DNA from: Fredinandcohnia quinoae
GTDB lineage: Bacteria; Bacillota; Bacilli; Bacillales; Bacillaceae_L
Reading direction: 5' to 3'
DNA: 64,000 nt
Assembly (NCBI RefSeq): GCF_022427965.1
Contig: NZ_JAKTTI010000010.1
Span: 1-64,000, forward strand
Numbering within the stretch: position 1 is the first letter of the stretch; each line of letters opens with the position of its first letter. Shown piece after piece: positions 51,179 to 59,369 of this stretch. A model generated the notes under the pieces. It saw only the letters and a list, made by a program, of their open reading frames with translations. It did no database searches and was not told where the DNA came from. The position numbers and the translations under genes are program-made.

Positions 51179-52417
51179 TTATTGGTTTGCTGCATCGTTT
51201 AATACTTTTTTTGGCTCCATTAAAGTACTTGGATTGAAAATTTGTTCAAATACTAAACTTAAATTCTCTGATACCCCACTCCAATCCTCAACGATAAAGG
51301 AAGCAGGGGTATACCCATCACTCTTTTCAAGCATCGAATAAAACACACTTTTAACTGGATCTTCCTCAATCTTTTCTTTTTCTACTAAACTCTTAATAAC
51401 TGGAAGTTCATATTCGATTCTTTCTTTATTTGCTTCTTCACCAGTCCAAAATTTCATAAATTCAAATGCAGCATCTTTATGCTTTGAATCCTTTGACATC
51501 GCGATACCAGATGAACTTAAAATGCTGATATTTTTGCCATTTTCAAACATAGGTAATTCGACGATTCCGTAGTCAATTCCCGCTTCCGTTAGTGTACCAA
51601 GTGACCATGCACCATTAACAAACATAGCAACTTTACCTGATTTCATTTCTGTAGAACCAGAGCCCTCAGTTGCGATCGCATATCCGTCCTTCAACATATT
51701 TTGAAACATCTCAAATACCTCAATGGACTTCTTTGAATTTACATTACCATCTAATTTCCCATCCTTATCAACATAGGATGCACCATTACTCCAAAGGAAC
51801 ATTTCAAAATCATATGGATCCGGCTGCCCCGAAAAGGCAAATCCAGAAATTTTCTTTTCTTTATTTGTTAGTTTTTTAGCTGTTTCTATTAAATCATCCC
51901 AAGTCCATCCAGACTGTGGATATTCAATTCCCTGTTCATCAAAAAGCGCTTTGTTATAGTAAACGACATGCGTTGTATAACCAACAGGTAAACCGAGTGT
52001 TGTCCCACCTTGGGAATTGTAGTTCCAAAGAGCCTCATAGAAATTATCCTTGTATGCCGCTCCTTCCTTTTCTATATAAGAATCAAGTGGCTCTAATGCA
52101 TCCTTATATAACGGATAATTCCACATATACATAACATCAGGTGCATCCTTTGCACCCATTCCAGCTGCAATTTTTGTATCGTACTCGTCACCATACCCCT
52201 CAAGTTTCACCTTTACCTTATCTTGCTGTGCATTAAATTTATCCACTAATTTTTGCTGTAGATTTAGACTTTCTTCGGAATCCCAAGTTGCAAACCGAAT
52301 CGTGACCTTCCCATCTTTGTCTTCATTATCCCCATTTGAAGAAGAACTACATCCAGAAATCAATAAAAATGTTGAAAAGAAAAATAATAATGCAATCCTC
52401 ATTTTCGATATTTTCAT
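51179..52417 (-). CDS. Extracellular solute-binding lipoprotein (sugar ABC importer)
   Basis: 412 residues with signal peptide and lipobox LISGC (Cys23), then a type 1 binding-protein fold of cluster B (MalE-like) with ATWDSEESLNLQQKLVDKFN at the start and AFEFMKFWTGEEANKE in the hinge region. It captures an oligosaccharide outside the cell for the two permeases. It is first in the operon and follows AAAAGGAGGGAA before ATG 52417. The GH2 partner suggests a galactose-containing ligand. Confidence 0.92.
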   Translation of the reverse strand: MKISKMRIALLFFFSTFLLISGCSSSSNGDNEDKDGKVTIRFATWDSEESLNLQQKLVDKFNAQQDKVKVKLEGYGDEYDTKIAAGMGAKDAPDVMYMWNYPLYKDALEPLDSYIEKEGAAYKDNFYEALWNYNSQGGTTLGLPVGYTTHVVYYNKALFDEQGIEYPQSGWTWDDLIETAKKLTNKEKKISGFAFSGQPDPYDFEMFLWSNGASYVDKDGKLDGNVNSKKSIEVFEMFQNMLKDGYAIATEGSGSTEMKSGKVAMFVNGAWSLGTLTEAGIDYGIVELPMFENGKNISILSSSGIAMSKDSKHKDAAFEFMKFWTGEEANKERIEYELPVIKSLVEKEKIEEDPVKSVFYSMLEKSDGYTPASFIVEDWSGVSENLSLVFEQIFNPSTLMEPKKVLNDAANQ

Positions 52418-52447
52418 AATATTCCCTCCTTTTATTCTATATCCTTT

Positions 52448-52475
52448 ATTATATTTATTTTTTACTAAAAGTAAA
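52448..52475 (-). promoter_or_regulatory. Promoter of the galactoside operon
   Basis: On the minus strand TTTACT (52470-52475), a 16-base spacer and perfect TATAAT (52448-52453), about 30 bases before the binding-protein start. An operator palindrome occupies the spacer and a cre-like site covers the -35. Confidence 0.7.
52460..52470. promoter_or_regulatory. Operator candidate O1 (TTTTACTAAAA)
   Basis: An 11-bp perfect palindrome with one central base, lying between the -35 and -10 boxes. Bound repressor would exclude RNA polymerase. Confidence 0.65.
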
Positions 52476-52483
52476 GGCTTTCA
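52470..52483 (-). promoter_or_regulatory. cre site (CcpA) overlapping the -35
   Basis: The minus strand reads TGAAAGCCTTTACT, 12 of 14 matches to TGWAANCGNTNWCA; the mismatches are the central G and the last A. It predicts glucose repression of the operon by CcpA. Confidence 0.65.
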
Positions 52484-52490
52484 TTTTATG

Positions 52491-52501
52491 TTTTACTAAA
52501 A
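52491..52501. promoter_or_regulatory. Operator candidate O2 (TTTTACTAAAA)
   Basis: A second perfect copy, centre 31 bases from O1, close to three helical turns, so both faces align. Confidence 0.6.
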
Positions 52502-52608
52502 ATTTGTGTAATAATTTCGATATAATATCGATTTAAGTCCAATTAGAAGTAAAATACCTATTATTATATGTTATAACATCTATAATTTGATTTATTCCAC
52601 CTGTTTTA

Positions 52609-52619
52609 TTTTAGTAAAA
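52609..52619. promoter_or_regulatory. Operator candidate O3 (TTTTAGTAAAA)
   Basis: A third copy in the complementary orientation, 118 bases further upstream. The spacing allows looping to O1/O2. In the 365-base gap 52418-52782 there is also a 15-bp palindrome, TCGATATAATATCGA (52517-52531), of unknown use. Confidence 0.5.
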
Positions 52620-52782
52620 AAATAGCGAATAGGTAGATCTTTACTAAGTCTTCCTCTGTTAGAAATCTATCAGATTAACTTACAGTTTAAAGAACAAGTA
52701 GGAATAATCACATTGTATTTTTCTTCCCATATTATCTGTTATTTGGTAAAGTATTGTTAATTGAATAATGAGGAGATGTACG

Positions 52783-53394
52783 ATGGAGAATGCGAAATCT
52801 AGAAAACTAAATTGGATTGCATATGTATCTGTACTGTTTTTAGTAATGCTCATCGGAATTAAAATAGGGACTACATTCTTTTCGACCTTTCAATTAACCT
52901 TTATTTTATTCCCACTTATGGTATGTGCGATTATTGGAGCTAGTATTTTAATGATTATTTCCGTTATCCATATCATTAAAAAGCGGAGCAGCCTATCAAT
53001 CATGAGTTTCATACCAACTTGTATAAATCTTGTTTTCTTTTTAATTCTGCTCTATCAACCTATTAGTACATCTCTACTTCAAATTGAATTTGCAATAAAA
53101 AAGGATTCGAGAATGGATATTGTCGAACAGTTTAATGAAGGCAAATTAGAACCATCCAATGACTACTTATATAAAATTCCTACTCCGTATAATAAAAAGT
53201 TTATTTCAGATGGAAATGAGATTTTCCAAAGAGGAGACTTCCTATTTTTCTACCATACTCGAGGGGTAATCGATAATTTTTCTGGATATGTATATAACCC
53301 TTCTGGAAACCCACCAACAAGTGATGACGTCCAAGCGGACATAATTTATATGAAAAAAATGAATTCAAATTGGTATTATGTATCTTGTACATAA
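52783..53394 (+). CDS. Membrane protein of unknown function
   Basis: 203 residues with three predicted N-terminal helices (about 10-30, 38-62, 70-92) and a C-terminal soluble part of about 100 residues, probably extracytoplasmic. ATG at 52783 follows GAGGAG at 7 bases. It is followed at 14 bases by the DIP1984 gene. I do not recognise the family. Confidence 0.72.
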   Translation: MENAKSRKLNWIAYVSVLFLVMLIGIKIGTTFFSTFQLTFILFPLMVCAIIGASILMIISVIHIIKKRSSLSIMSFIPTCINLVFFLILLYQPISTSLLQIEFAIKKDSRMDIVEQFNEGKLEPSNDYLYKIPTPYNKKFISDGNEIFQRGDFLFFYHTRGVIDNFSGYVYNPSGNPPTSDDVQADIIYMKKMNSNWYYVSCT

Positions 53395-53408
53395 AGGAGT
53401 GATGTGAA

Positions 53409-53864
53409 ATGAAATTAGCTGAAGCACTATTGGAAAGAGCCGACTTACAAAAAAGATTGGCGCAATTGAAGGAAAGACTTCTCCGCTCAACCGTAGTTCA
53501 AGAAGGCGAACAACCAGCAGAAGATCCTAACACTTTATTACTAGAAATGGACAATATTATTAAAGCGTTAAAGATCTTAGTTATGCGAATCAATTACACA
53601 AATTCAACAACGACATTAGTTAACTATGGAACCATTTCAGATGCAATTACACATCGGGAATTACTTATGAAGAAAAGGAGCATTTTAGAGGCTGTTATTG
53701 AAAAAGCATCAATAATGGATATGCGCTACAGCCATTCCGAGATTAAAACCATTCCAACGGTTAATGTGAAGAAATTACAGGATCAGGTTGATGATATTTC
53801 AAAACAGTATCGACTTGTTGATACACTTTTACAGCAAACGAATTGGTTAACAGATTTAAAATAA
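53409..53864 (+). CDS. DIP1984-family protein
   Basis: 151 residues, almost entirely helical coiled coil: MKLAEALLERADLQKRLAQLKERL, then a central VMRINYTNSTTTL and a second helical pair. It matches the DIP1984 family (septicolysin-like name in databases), of unknown function. GGAGTGATG precedes the start; probably co-transcribed with the preceding membrane protein gene. Confidence 0.85.
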   Translation: MKLAEALLERADLQKRLAQLKERLLRSTVVQEGEQPAEDPNTLLLEMDNIIKALKILVMRINYTNSTTTLVNYGTISDAITHRELLMKKRSILEAVIEKASIMDMRYSHSEIKTIPTVNVKKLQDQVDDISKQYRLVDTLLQQTNWLTDLK

Positions 53865-54060
53865 ATTAGATAGCTGGTAGTTATTTAAAAGGCGAGTACA
53901 AAAAAATGTTTTACTAGTTGGTATGCTTTGGGGAAGGCTACGGTTCAAATCCGCATTACACTTTATCCCAGTACAGCTTACAACTGTATAAATCACGAAT
54001 AACAACTTACAACCACGTACTGATTTTGAATAACGAGGGTGGGTATGGGGAATTGAATAA

Positions 54061-54089
54061 AGGCTCAAGGCAGAAATGCCTTGGGCCAT
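54061..54089 (-). terminator. Terminator of the CPBP protease gene
   Basis: GGCTCAAGGCA, loop GAAA, TGCCTTGGGCC; on the minus strand followed by TTTATTC. The rest of 53865-54124 has no gene. Confidence 0.7.
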
Positions 54090-54124
54090 TTCACTTACAA
54101 TTACTTATTTCAAAATTTTAAATC

Positions 54125-54940
54125 TTACAAAATAGGTTCTTTTTTGCCCCATTTATGATTTGTATAAATAAAGTCTAACGCAACGGCACCGATTATACTT
54201 GGAAATAATATAAAAGCAAAAAATTGGAGTATTATCATACCGCTAACATCAAAATGATTATGAAGTGGGCTTAAAATTTGCGTTACAGTCATAATCGCAA
54301 CATGAAATCCAATTGATGTCCAGACATTTCCCGATACTGCCCTTAAATAACCTAATATTAAAGCAAAGCCGGGAATAAATAGAATCTGTCCAATCGAGTA
54401 TATTGCCCCAATGATATAACTAAATAATGAAAACAAAAGCACTTGCAATATGAGGGATGACCAATGGGGAAAAATTACATTTAAGTAACGATAAATATAT
54501 CCTCTGAAAATAAGTTCTTCTGGTAATGCCTCTATCAAAAATACAGTAATAAATAAAATGATAATACTTAACAAAAGTTGAGTACTATCTGTTTTTAACG
54601 TGATATCAACCCAACCAACCAATATACATATAGTAATTCCAAGCATTGCTGGAATTGTCCAGAGAATAAAACCTATGAGGAATGAAAAAATATTCGATCG
54701 TATCGTGGTTGATATCAGTTGTTTAAATGAAACTTGATCAACCCTCCTTGCAAAATCAATAAGAATAACGATTAATATAGAAGTAAGCATCGCAATAAAG
54801 AAGTGGTTAATACGACTATATTCCTCTCCTAATGTTTCGCTAAGGCGGCCAATAAAAAACCAAATTAAGCAAGTAAACGTAAAGATAATTAATATTCTCA
54901 ACAATATACTTTTCATTGACAATTGATTTTTATCAGTCAA
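54125..54940 (-). CDS. CPBP-family intramembrane metalloprotease
   Basis: 271 residues with about eight membrane helices. Motif 1 is EALPEELIFRGYIYRYL (Glu pair plus Arg) and motif 2 is SIGFHVAIM (His). The family includes CAAX-processing and bacteriocin-immunity-like proteases. Start TTG at 54940 directly after GGGGAGG. Substrate unknown. Confidence 0.87.
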   Translation of the reverse strand: MTDKNQLSMKSILLRILIIFTFTCLIWFFIGRLSETLGEEYSRINHFFIAMLTSILIVILIDFARRVDQVSFKQLISTTIRSNIFSFLIGFILWTIPAMLGITICILVGWVDITLKTDSTQLLLSIIILFITVFLIEALPEELIFRGYIYRYLNVIFPHWSSLILQVLLFSLFSYIIGAIYSIGQILFIPGFALILGYLRAVSGNVWTSIGFHVAIMTVTQILSPLHNHFDVSGMIILQFFAFILFPSIIGAVALDFIYTNHKWGKKEPIL

Positions 54941-55068
54941 GCGAACCTCCCCTTTAAAGTTTTATATACTTACATTCGTATGCCATTTAATCATAAATGA
55001 TAATTATGTATATTTCATCATATATAAAGTGAAAATTCAGTTTTTTAACACATGCTAAATTATATAAT

Positions 55069-55101
55069 AAAAAGCTTGGGGAATTTAACACCCAAGCTTT
55101 T
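55069..55101 (-). terminator. Terminator of yeeI
   Basis: AAAAGCTTGGG and CCCAAGCTTTT arms around GAATTTAACA. Confidence 0.85.
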
Positions 55102-55113
55102 AACATCTTCTTA

Positions 55114-55833
55114 TTACTCACCAAGATCCACATTATGATAAACTTGTTGAACATCATCTAAATCTTCTAACGCATCAATCATCTTTTCGAATTTTGCTTG
55201 TGCATCTTCAGGTAGTGTTACGTCATTTTGTGCTAGCATTGTTAGTTCTGCTACAGTAAATTCGGTAATTCCTGCATTTTTTAACGCCTCTTGAACAGCA
55301 TGGAATTGTTCTGGTTCAGCGTAAATAATAACTGAATCATCTTCTTCCATAATGTCACGGACATCCACGTCTGCTTCCATTAAAATTTCAAGCACATCAT
55401 CAGCAGTTTTACCTTCGATACCTAATACAGCTGTTGCATCAAACATGTATGTTACAGATCCGCTCACACCCATGTTACCACCATTTTTACCAAATGCGGC
55501 ACGCACGTCTGAAGCGGTACGGTTCACGTTGTTTGTTAGTGCATCAACGATAACCATTGATCCATTTGGTCCAAAGCCTTCATAGCGAAGTTCGTCATAG
55601 TTTTCTTCAGAACCGCCTTTTGCTTTTTCGATTGCACGGTCAATAATTGCTTTCGGTACACTATATGTTTTTGCACGTTCAAGTACAACCTTCAAAGCTT
55701 GATTTGATTCTGGATCTGGCTCGCCTTGTTTTGCTGCTACGAAAATTTCACGTCCAAATTTTGCATAGATACGACTCGTATTCGCATCCTTTGACGCCTT
55801 TTTTTCTTTAATATTATTCCACTTACGACCCAT
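55114..55833 (-). CDS. yeeI: YebC/TACO1-family protein YeeI
   Basis: The 239-residue protein begins [26 protein letters not shown], the mark of the YeeN/YeeI branch of YebC. This family was long annotated as transcriptional regulators; mitochondrial TACO1 and bacterial members have since been tied to ribosome function. It is monocistronic with its own terminator. It matches B. subtilis YeeI in length and sequence. Confidence 0.93.
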   Translation of the reverse strand: MGRKWNNIKEKKASKDANTSRIYAKFGREIFVAAKQGEPDPESNQALKVVLERAKTYSVPKAIIDRAIEKAKGGSEENYDELRYEGFGPNGSMVIVDALTNNVNRTASDVRAAFGKNGGNMGVSGSVTYMFDATAVLGIEGKTADDVLEILMEADVDVRDIMEEDDSVIIYAEPEQFHAVQEALKNAGITEFTVAELTMLAQNDVTLPEDAQAKFEKMIDALEDLDDVQQVYHNVDLGE

Positions 55834-56044
55834 AATTCCATCTCACTTTCAAATTTATCTAATAAGGATTCAACTAATTAATATAAATGGGACAACCCAG
55901 CCTTAAACACAGATTATATTATACATCAATTATATTATTTTTTTCGAGTCCTAATGTCAAAAAAAGTCTAGAAAGTATTTCCGATGAAACCTTTTTACAT
56001 TTTAGCCGTATAAATACAAAAGTCGAAGGGGAGGTATAATTCGT

Positions 56045-57112
56045 ATGGTTTCTAATCTAAAGGTTGGTAGAGTAATCAAAGTAATTGATGATTTCGATAG
56101 AAAAGAAGTTTTTGATGATCGTAAAGAGTTTCATTCTTTCCCAGTTAGTATTTATTACCCTACAAATGAAAATACAACAAATAAACCTCTTACATCATTA
56201 TTCGAGCCTGCTATTGAAAAGGCGATTGAAATCTTCTCGATGGTTGGGATTAATGAAGAAAAGTTGAAGGAAGTTATAATATCAATTAAGGAAAATGCAG
56301 AGCCAGTCCAAAATACTTCGTATCCAGTCTTGCTATTTTCTCCAGGTTTTGGAATCGATCGCGATTTATACATAGAGAGTATTAGTGCCATTGTACAAAA
56401 AGGATATATCGTTGTGGCTATTAGTGTCCCATATGATAGTTTTGCCACCGTTTTTCCTGATGGAGAGTTTATATTTCAAGCTGAACATTTTCCTGATGAT
56501 CAATCACAGATAGAATCAAGAATGAAGGATGCAAGTCTTGTATTAGATCATCTTGAAAAATGGAATCAAGAGGAGTTCTTTAATGGAATATTTGACACTA
56601 ATAGAGTTGGTGTGATGGGACATTCCCTTGGTGGGGCTACTGTTTTCAATTTAGCTACTATTGATGAACGTTTATCCTGTGCTGTTTTATATGATGCAAG
56701 TTTGTTTTTAGTCGATAACAAGATACCAAATATCCCTGTTCTTAATCTTCGCCAAGAAGCTTCTTCCTATGAAGAGTATCTTGAAGCAATTTCGGGAGGA
56801 GATGATGCTCAAACAAGTGAGGAAATTGCTAGGGTATTTATAGAAAAACAAAAGAACATGTATGATTTTCTCCCAGCAAGTAGTTCATTTATGAAAGTAA
56901 TAGGTGCCAATCATCTATCATTTTCAACAATTGGTAGACTGTTATCTGGAGCTGAAACCCCAGATGTAACTAAAACAATTAATGAACTTACCATTGCATT
57001 CCTTAACGATTTCCTGAAAGGTGAAAAAGCTGCATATTCTGAATGGATTAACGGAAAGGATAGACCAGCAAATTTGGTTGAAATTGATGGAAGTGGGTTT
57101 CCAGTTGATTGA
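56045..57112 (+). CDS. Alpha/beta hydrolase, PAF-acetylhydrolase/dienelactone-hydrolase-like
   Basis: 355 residues, no signal peptide. The oxyanion region is FSPGFGIDRDLY, the nucleophile elbow GVMGHSLGGATVF (Ser about 198), with a later Asp region and His in GANHLSFS. The layout resembles platelet-activating-factor acetylhydrolase II-type enzymes. The ester substrate is unknown. GAGGTATAATTCGT precedes ATG 56045. Confidence 0.82.
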   Translation: MVSNLKVGRVIKVIDDFDRKEVFDDRKEFHSFPVSIYYPTNENTTNKPLTSLFEPAIEKAIEIFSMVGINEEKLKEVIISIKENAEPVQNTSYPVLLFSPGFGIDRDLYIESISAIVQKGYIVVAISVPYDSFATVFPDGEFIFQAEHFPDDQSQIESRMKDASLVLDHLEKWNQEEFFNGIFDTNRVGVMGHSLGGATVFNLATIDERLSCAVLYDASLFLVDNKIPNIPVLNLRQEASSYEEYLEAISGGDDAQTSEEIARVFIEKQKNMYDFLPASSSFMKVIGANHLSFSTIGRLLSGAETPDVTKTINELTIAFLNDFLKGEKAAYSEWINGKDRPANLVEIDGSGFPVD

Positions 57113-57131
57113 GATGAGTAAGCAGAAACCA

Positions 57132-57172
57132 CTAGGGTATGAACTCATTATTTACTAAGTACATACCCCTAG
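57132..57172. terminator. Hairpin between convergent genes
   Basis: CTAGGGTATG and CATACCCCTAG arms with a 20-base loop, followed by ATTATTTAAT. Plausible but without a strong T-run. Confidence 0.5.
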
Positions 57173-57173
57173 A

Positions 57174-57641
57174 TTATTTAATATAATCCAAATAATAGAT
57201 ATTGTTTAGTTCAGTAACTTTAAAACGCAATTTTTGTTCATTTGTAAGTTTTATATAATTCCCCGTATATTCACCAAAGTCAAATCCAATATTATTATTT
57301 TCCGGATGACCATATAAATAACATACTACCTTGCCATCATTTACAAATACAATTTGGGTCATACCTTCACTTACAGTTTCATCTATCTTATCCCATTTAT
57401 ATCCCACAGTGTTATAGATGATGTCCTTTGAAGTGTATGGAGAGAAACTGTATAGTGTATCCCATTTAAATGGTGTCCATGTTGCGAAATCATCAATAAT
57501 CGCACTGCCGCTTACTGGATGAAATGAAGCTTTTAACTTAGTTGCGTTTTCTTCCCAAACTTCATCCTTAAATAAGTTGACGAAAATCAGAATAATAATG
57601 ATTGAAAAAATGGAAGCCGAAACCACAGTTTTCTTTTTCAT
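57174..57641 (-). CDS. Membrane-anchored secreted hypothetical protein
   Basis: 155 residues: one N-terminal hydrophobic helix (VVSASIFSIIIILIFVNLF) then a soluble extracytoplasmic domain rich in Trp and Tyr. ATG at 57641 follows AAAGGTGTG. No recognised domain. From 57642 to 57831 I see no feature. Confidence 0.7.
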   Translation of the reverse strand: MKKKTVVSASIFSIIIILIFVNLFKDEVWEENATKLKASFHPVSGSAIIDDFATWTPFKWDTLYSFSPYTSKDIIYNTVGYKWDKIDETVSEGMTQIVFVNDGKVVCYLYGHPENNNIGFDFGEYTGNYIKLTNEQKLRFKVTELNNIYYLDYIK

Positions 57642-57831
57642 GAAACACACACCTTTAATTGAATAATGCTTGGAGAAAAATCCTACTTCTAATATCTATT
57701 TCGACATTCTTGCAAAAATACCTTTCTTACATGTAACGATTCGATGGCACCTATTCAAACACAAAAAATCGGGAAAACTATTAATACAATTAATTCCACA
57801 AAAAATGCTTTGACCTTTTAAACTCCCCTTA

Positions 57832-58578
57832 TCAATCCATAAGTGGTGGAAAGCCAGCACGACTCCATAACCATAAGGGAGTATGGACATCAATCGGTGC
57901 TATGCCGCTCCCAGCAAGAGCTATTTCCCAAGCGGTTGCAACAGTCTGTCGGTCATCTGCCCCACCGTTTAATACCTCTTCAGAACATAATCCCAATTTT
58001 ACAGTAGCTTTTAAAACATGCGTATCTGGTGCAATCGTGATTAGCTCACGAGATTTCCATGAAACATTTGTATAAGTTTCCAATACATACAACCAATAAT
58101 TAAATATCTTTGGTCCAGAGAGATAGGGGAAATCTGATTTTCTATCACCTTGCATAATCTCTTTTAAAAGAGCGATGTCAGAATGAACACACTTAATCAA
58201 TCCTTCCACATTTCCTTTATCCGAAGACTCAAATATTCCTTTTGCTACACGGTGCCAAATGACAGGATGTCGATTCGGTTGTAATCCGACACGATGTAGA
58301 AGCAATGCCTCACGCAGTTCATCTATATTTCTGTTTACAACAAGTGTCGGACTAAAAATCCAATTAGTCACCGGGTCTTGATATGCTTGTACAACTGACT
58401 TCCATAATGTATAAGCATTTCTTTGATAGTTTAATGCCATTGCTAGTGTTATAACATCCATTAGCTCATCTTCTTTAACCACATCAATCAATACATCCTC
58501 TGGCATTATTTCTCCGCCTAAAATTCCATCAGAGTGCATTTTCATTAAGCTGTTTACATTTTTTATGAAAGTATTCAT
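57832..58578 (-). CDS. Uncharacterised protein with HhH-GPD-like features
   Basis: 248 residues, helical. Two blocks recall helix-hairpin-helix DNA glycosylases: YLSGPKIFNYWLYVLET (152-168, Lys157) and IAPDTHVLKATVKLGL (182-197, Asp185). The lysine-aspartate spacing of 28 is nearer the archaeal AGOG 8-oxoguanine glycosylases than MutY or Nth. There is no iron-sulfur cysteine cluster. No GGAGG overlaps: the region upstream reads TCCGGAGGACATA, a strong ribosome binding site for ATG 58578. Real gene, tentative function. Confidence 0.7.
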   Translation of the reverse strand: MNTFIKNVNSLMKMHSDGILGGEIMPEDVLIDVVKEDELMDVITLAMALNYQRNAYTLWKSVVQAYQDPVTNWIFSPTLVVNRNIDELREALLLHRVGLQPNRHPVIWHRVAKGIFESSDKGNVEGLIKCVHSDIALLKEIMQGDRKSDFPYLSGPKIFNYWLYVLETYTNVSWKSRELITIAPDTHVLKATVKLGLCSEEVLNGGADDRQTVATAWEIALAGSGIAPIDVHTPLWLWSRAGFPPLMD

Positions 58579-58777
58579 TATGTCCTCCGGAAACCATGTT
58601 AAATAATCTAATTCTCTTAATTAAGGAGAAACTCCTTCTTGTACTTGAACCTAACTTCAAATACAAAGGCTGTTATCGCAAAGATGTTGTTTTATGATAT
58701 AGAATTTTTAAAAAAATCTGTTAAAATTATCATAATAGTCAGTCAGTGCTATTGAAACTTTGAAGGGGGTATTTCAT

Positions 58778-59173
58778 ACGAAACGAGTATGTGGGTTGTT
58801 TGTTATTCTTATTTTCATAGTTTTAACCGGATGCAGTTTGGAGACAAAGACATTACCACAGTTTTATGAAAAAGATTTGAGTAAAGTTACTAAAATCGCA
58901 ATTGTCGATGGAAGCACAGGGTATCAAAAAACAATTGAAGATAATAAGGTAATAAATGATTTTTTGAATGATATAAAAGACATTAAATTTATTCCAGATG
59001 AAAATCAAGAGTCAAGAAGTGGATTAGATTATGGGATTTCACTTCATCAAAATGGAGAAGAGACTTTTCATTTTGCATTAACACGAGTGAATGGCCATTA
59101 TTATCATACAGAACCAGCCATTTATCCTATCGTTGATGAATTTTATACTACCCTTACTATCGAAGAAGATTGA
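58778..59173 (+). CDS. Putative lipoprotein with apparent ACG start
   Basis: 131-137 residues. The signal sequence KRVCGLFVILIFIVLTGC and a soluble domain are intact to the stop. The only ribosome binding site, AAGGGGG (58763-58769), points to codon ACG at 58778, exactly where a lipoprotein Met-Lys-Arg start would be. A TTG at 58760 is in frame but has no ribosome binding site and overlaps the purine run. So this is an ACG-initiated gene, a start-codon mutant, or a base error. The domain resembles small YhfM-like lipoproteins only in general form. Confidence 0.6.
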   Translation, partial: TKRVCGLFVILIFIVLTGCSLETKTLPQFYEKDLSKVTKIAIVDGSTGYQKTIEDNKVINDFLNDIKDIKFIPDENQESRSGLDYGISLHQNGEETFHFALTRVNGHYYHTEPAIYPIVDEFYTTLTIEED

Positions 59174-59184
59174 ATTTTAATTTT

Positions 59185-59208
59185 TGACCTCGAATATGAG
59201 GTCTTTTT
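59185..59208 (+). terminator. Terminator of the lipoprotein gene
   Basis: GACCTC, 6-base loop, GAGGTC, TTTTT. Confidence 0.8.
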
Positions 59209-59304
59209 CATGCACTTCTCAACTTCTCTACCGTTGTGTGGTTTCTTTTACTCGTTTTTCAAATACTAAGTTGTTCCACATATTAAGTCATTGAAACAAA
59301 TAGA

Positions 59305-59331
59305 CGACAATCCATACTTCTAGAGGATTGC
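59305..59331 (-). terminator. Weak terminator after the nucleotidyltransferase gene
   Basis: GGCAATCC and GGATTGTC arms around TCTAGAAGTAT on the minus strand; the T-run is poor. Confidence 0.4.
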
Positions 59332-59369
59332 CTTCTATATTATTTTGGGCTTAATCACTTCTTATTGAG

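Noticed and set aside
52517-52531. 15-bp palindrome TCGATATAATATCGA as another operator
   Set aside because: Single copy, low complexity and no matching regulator nearby; recorded only within the intergenic description.
53930-53990. A tRNA T-arm-like stretch (ACGGTTCAAATCCGCAT) in the gap after the DIP1984 gene
   Set aside because: Only the T-loop resembles tRNA; no acceptor, D-arm or anticodon arm can be folded around it and the stem is mismatched. Not a tRNA and too weak to call a remnant.
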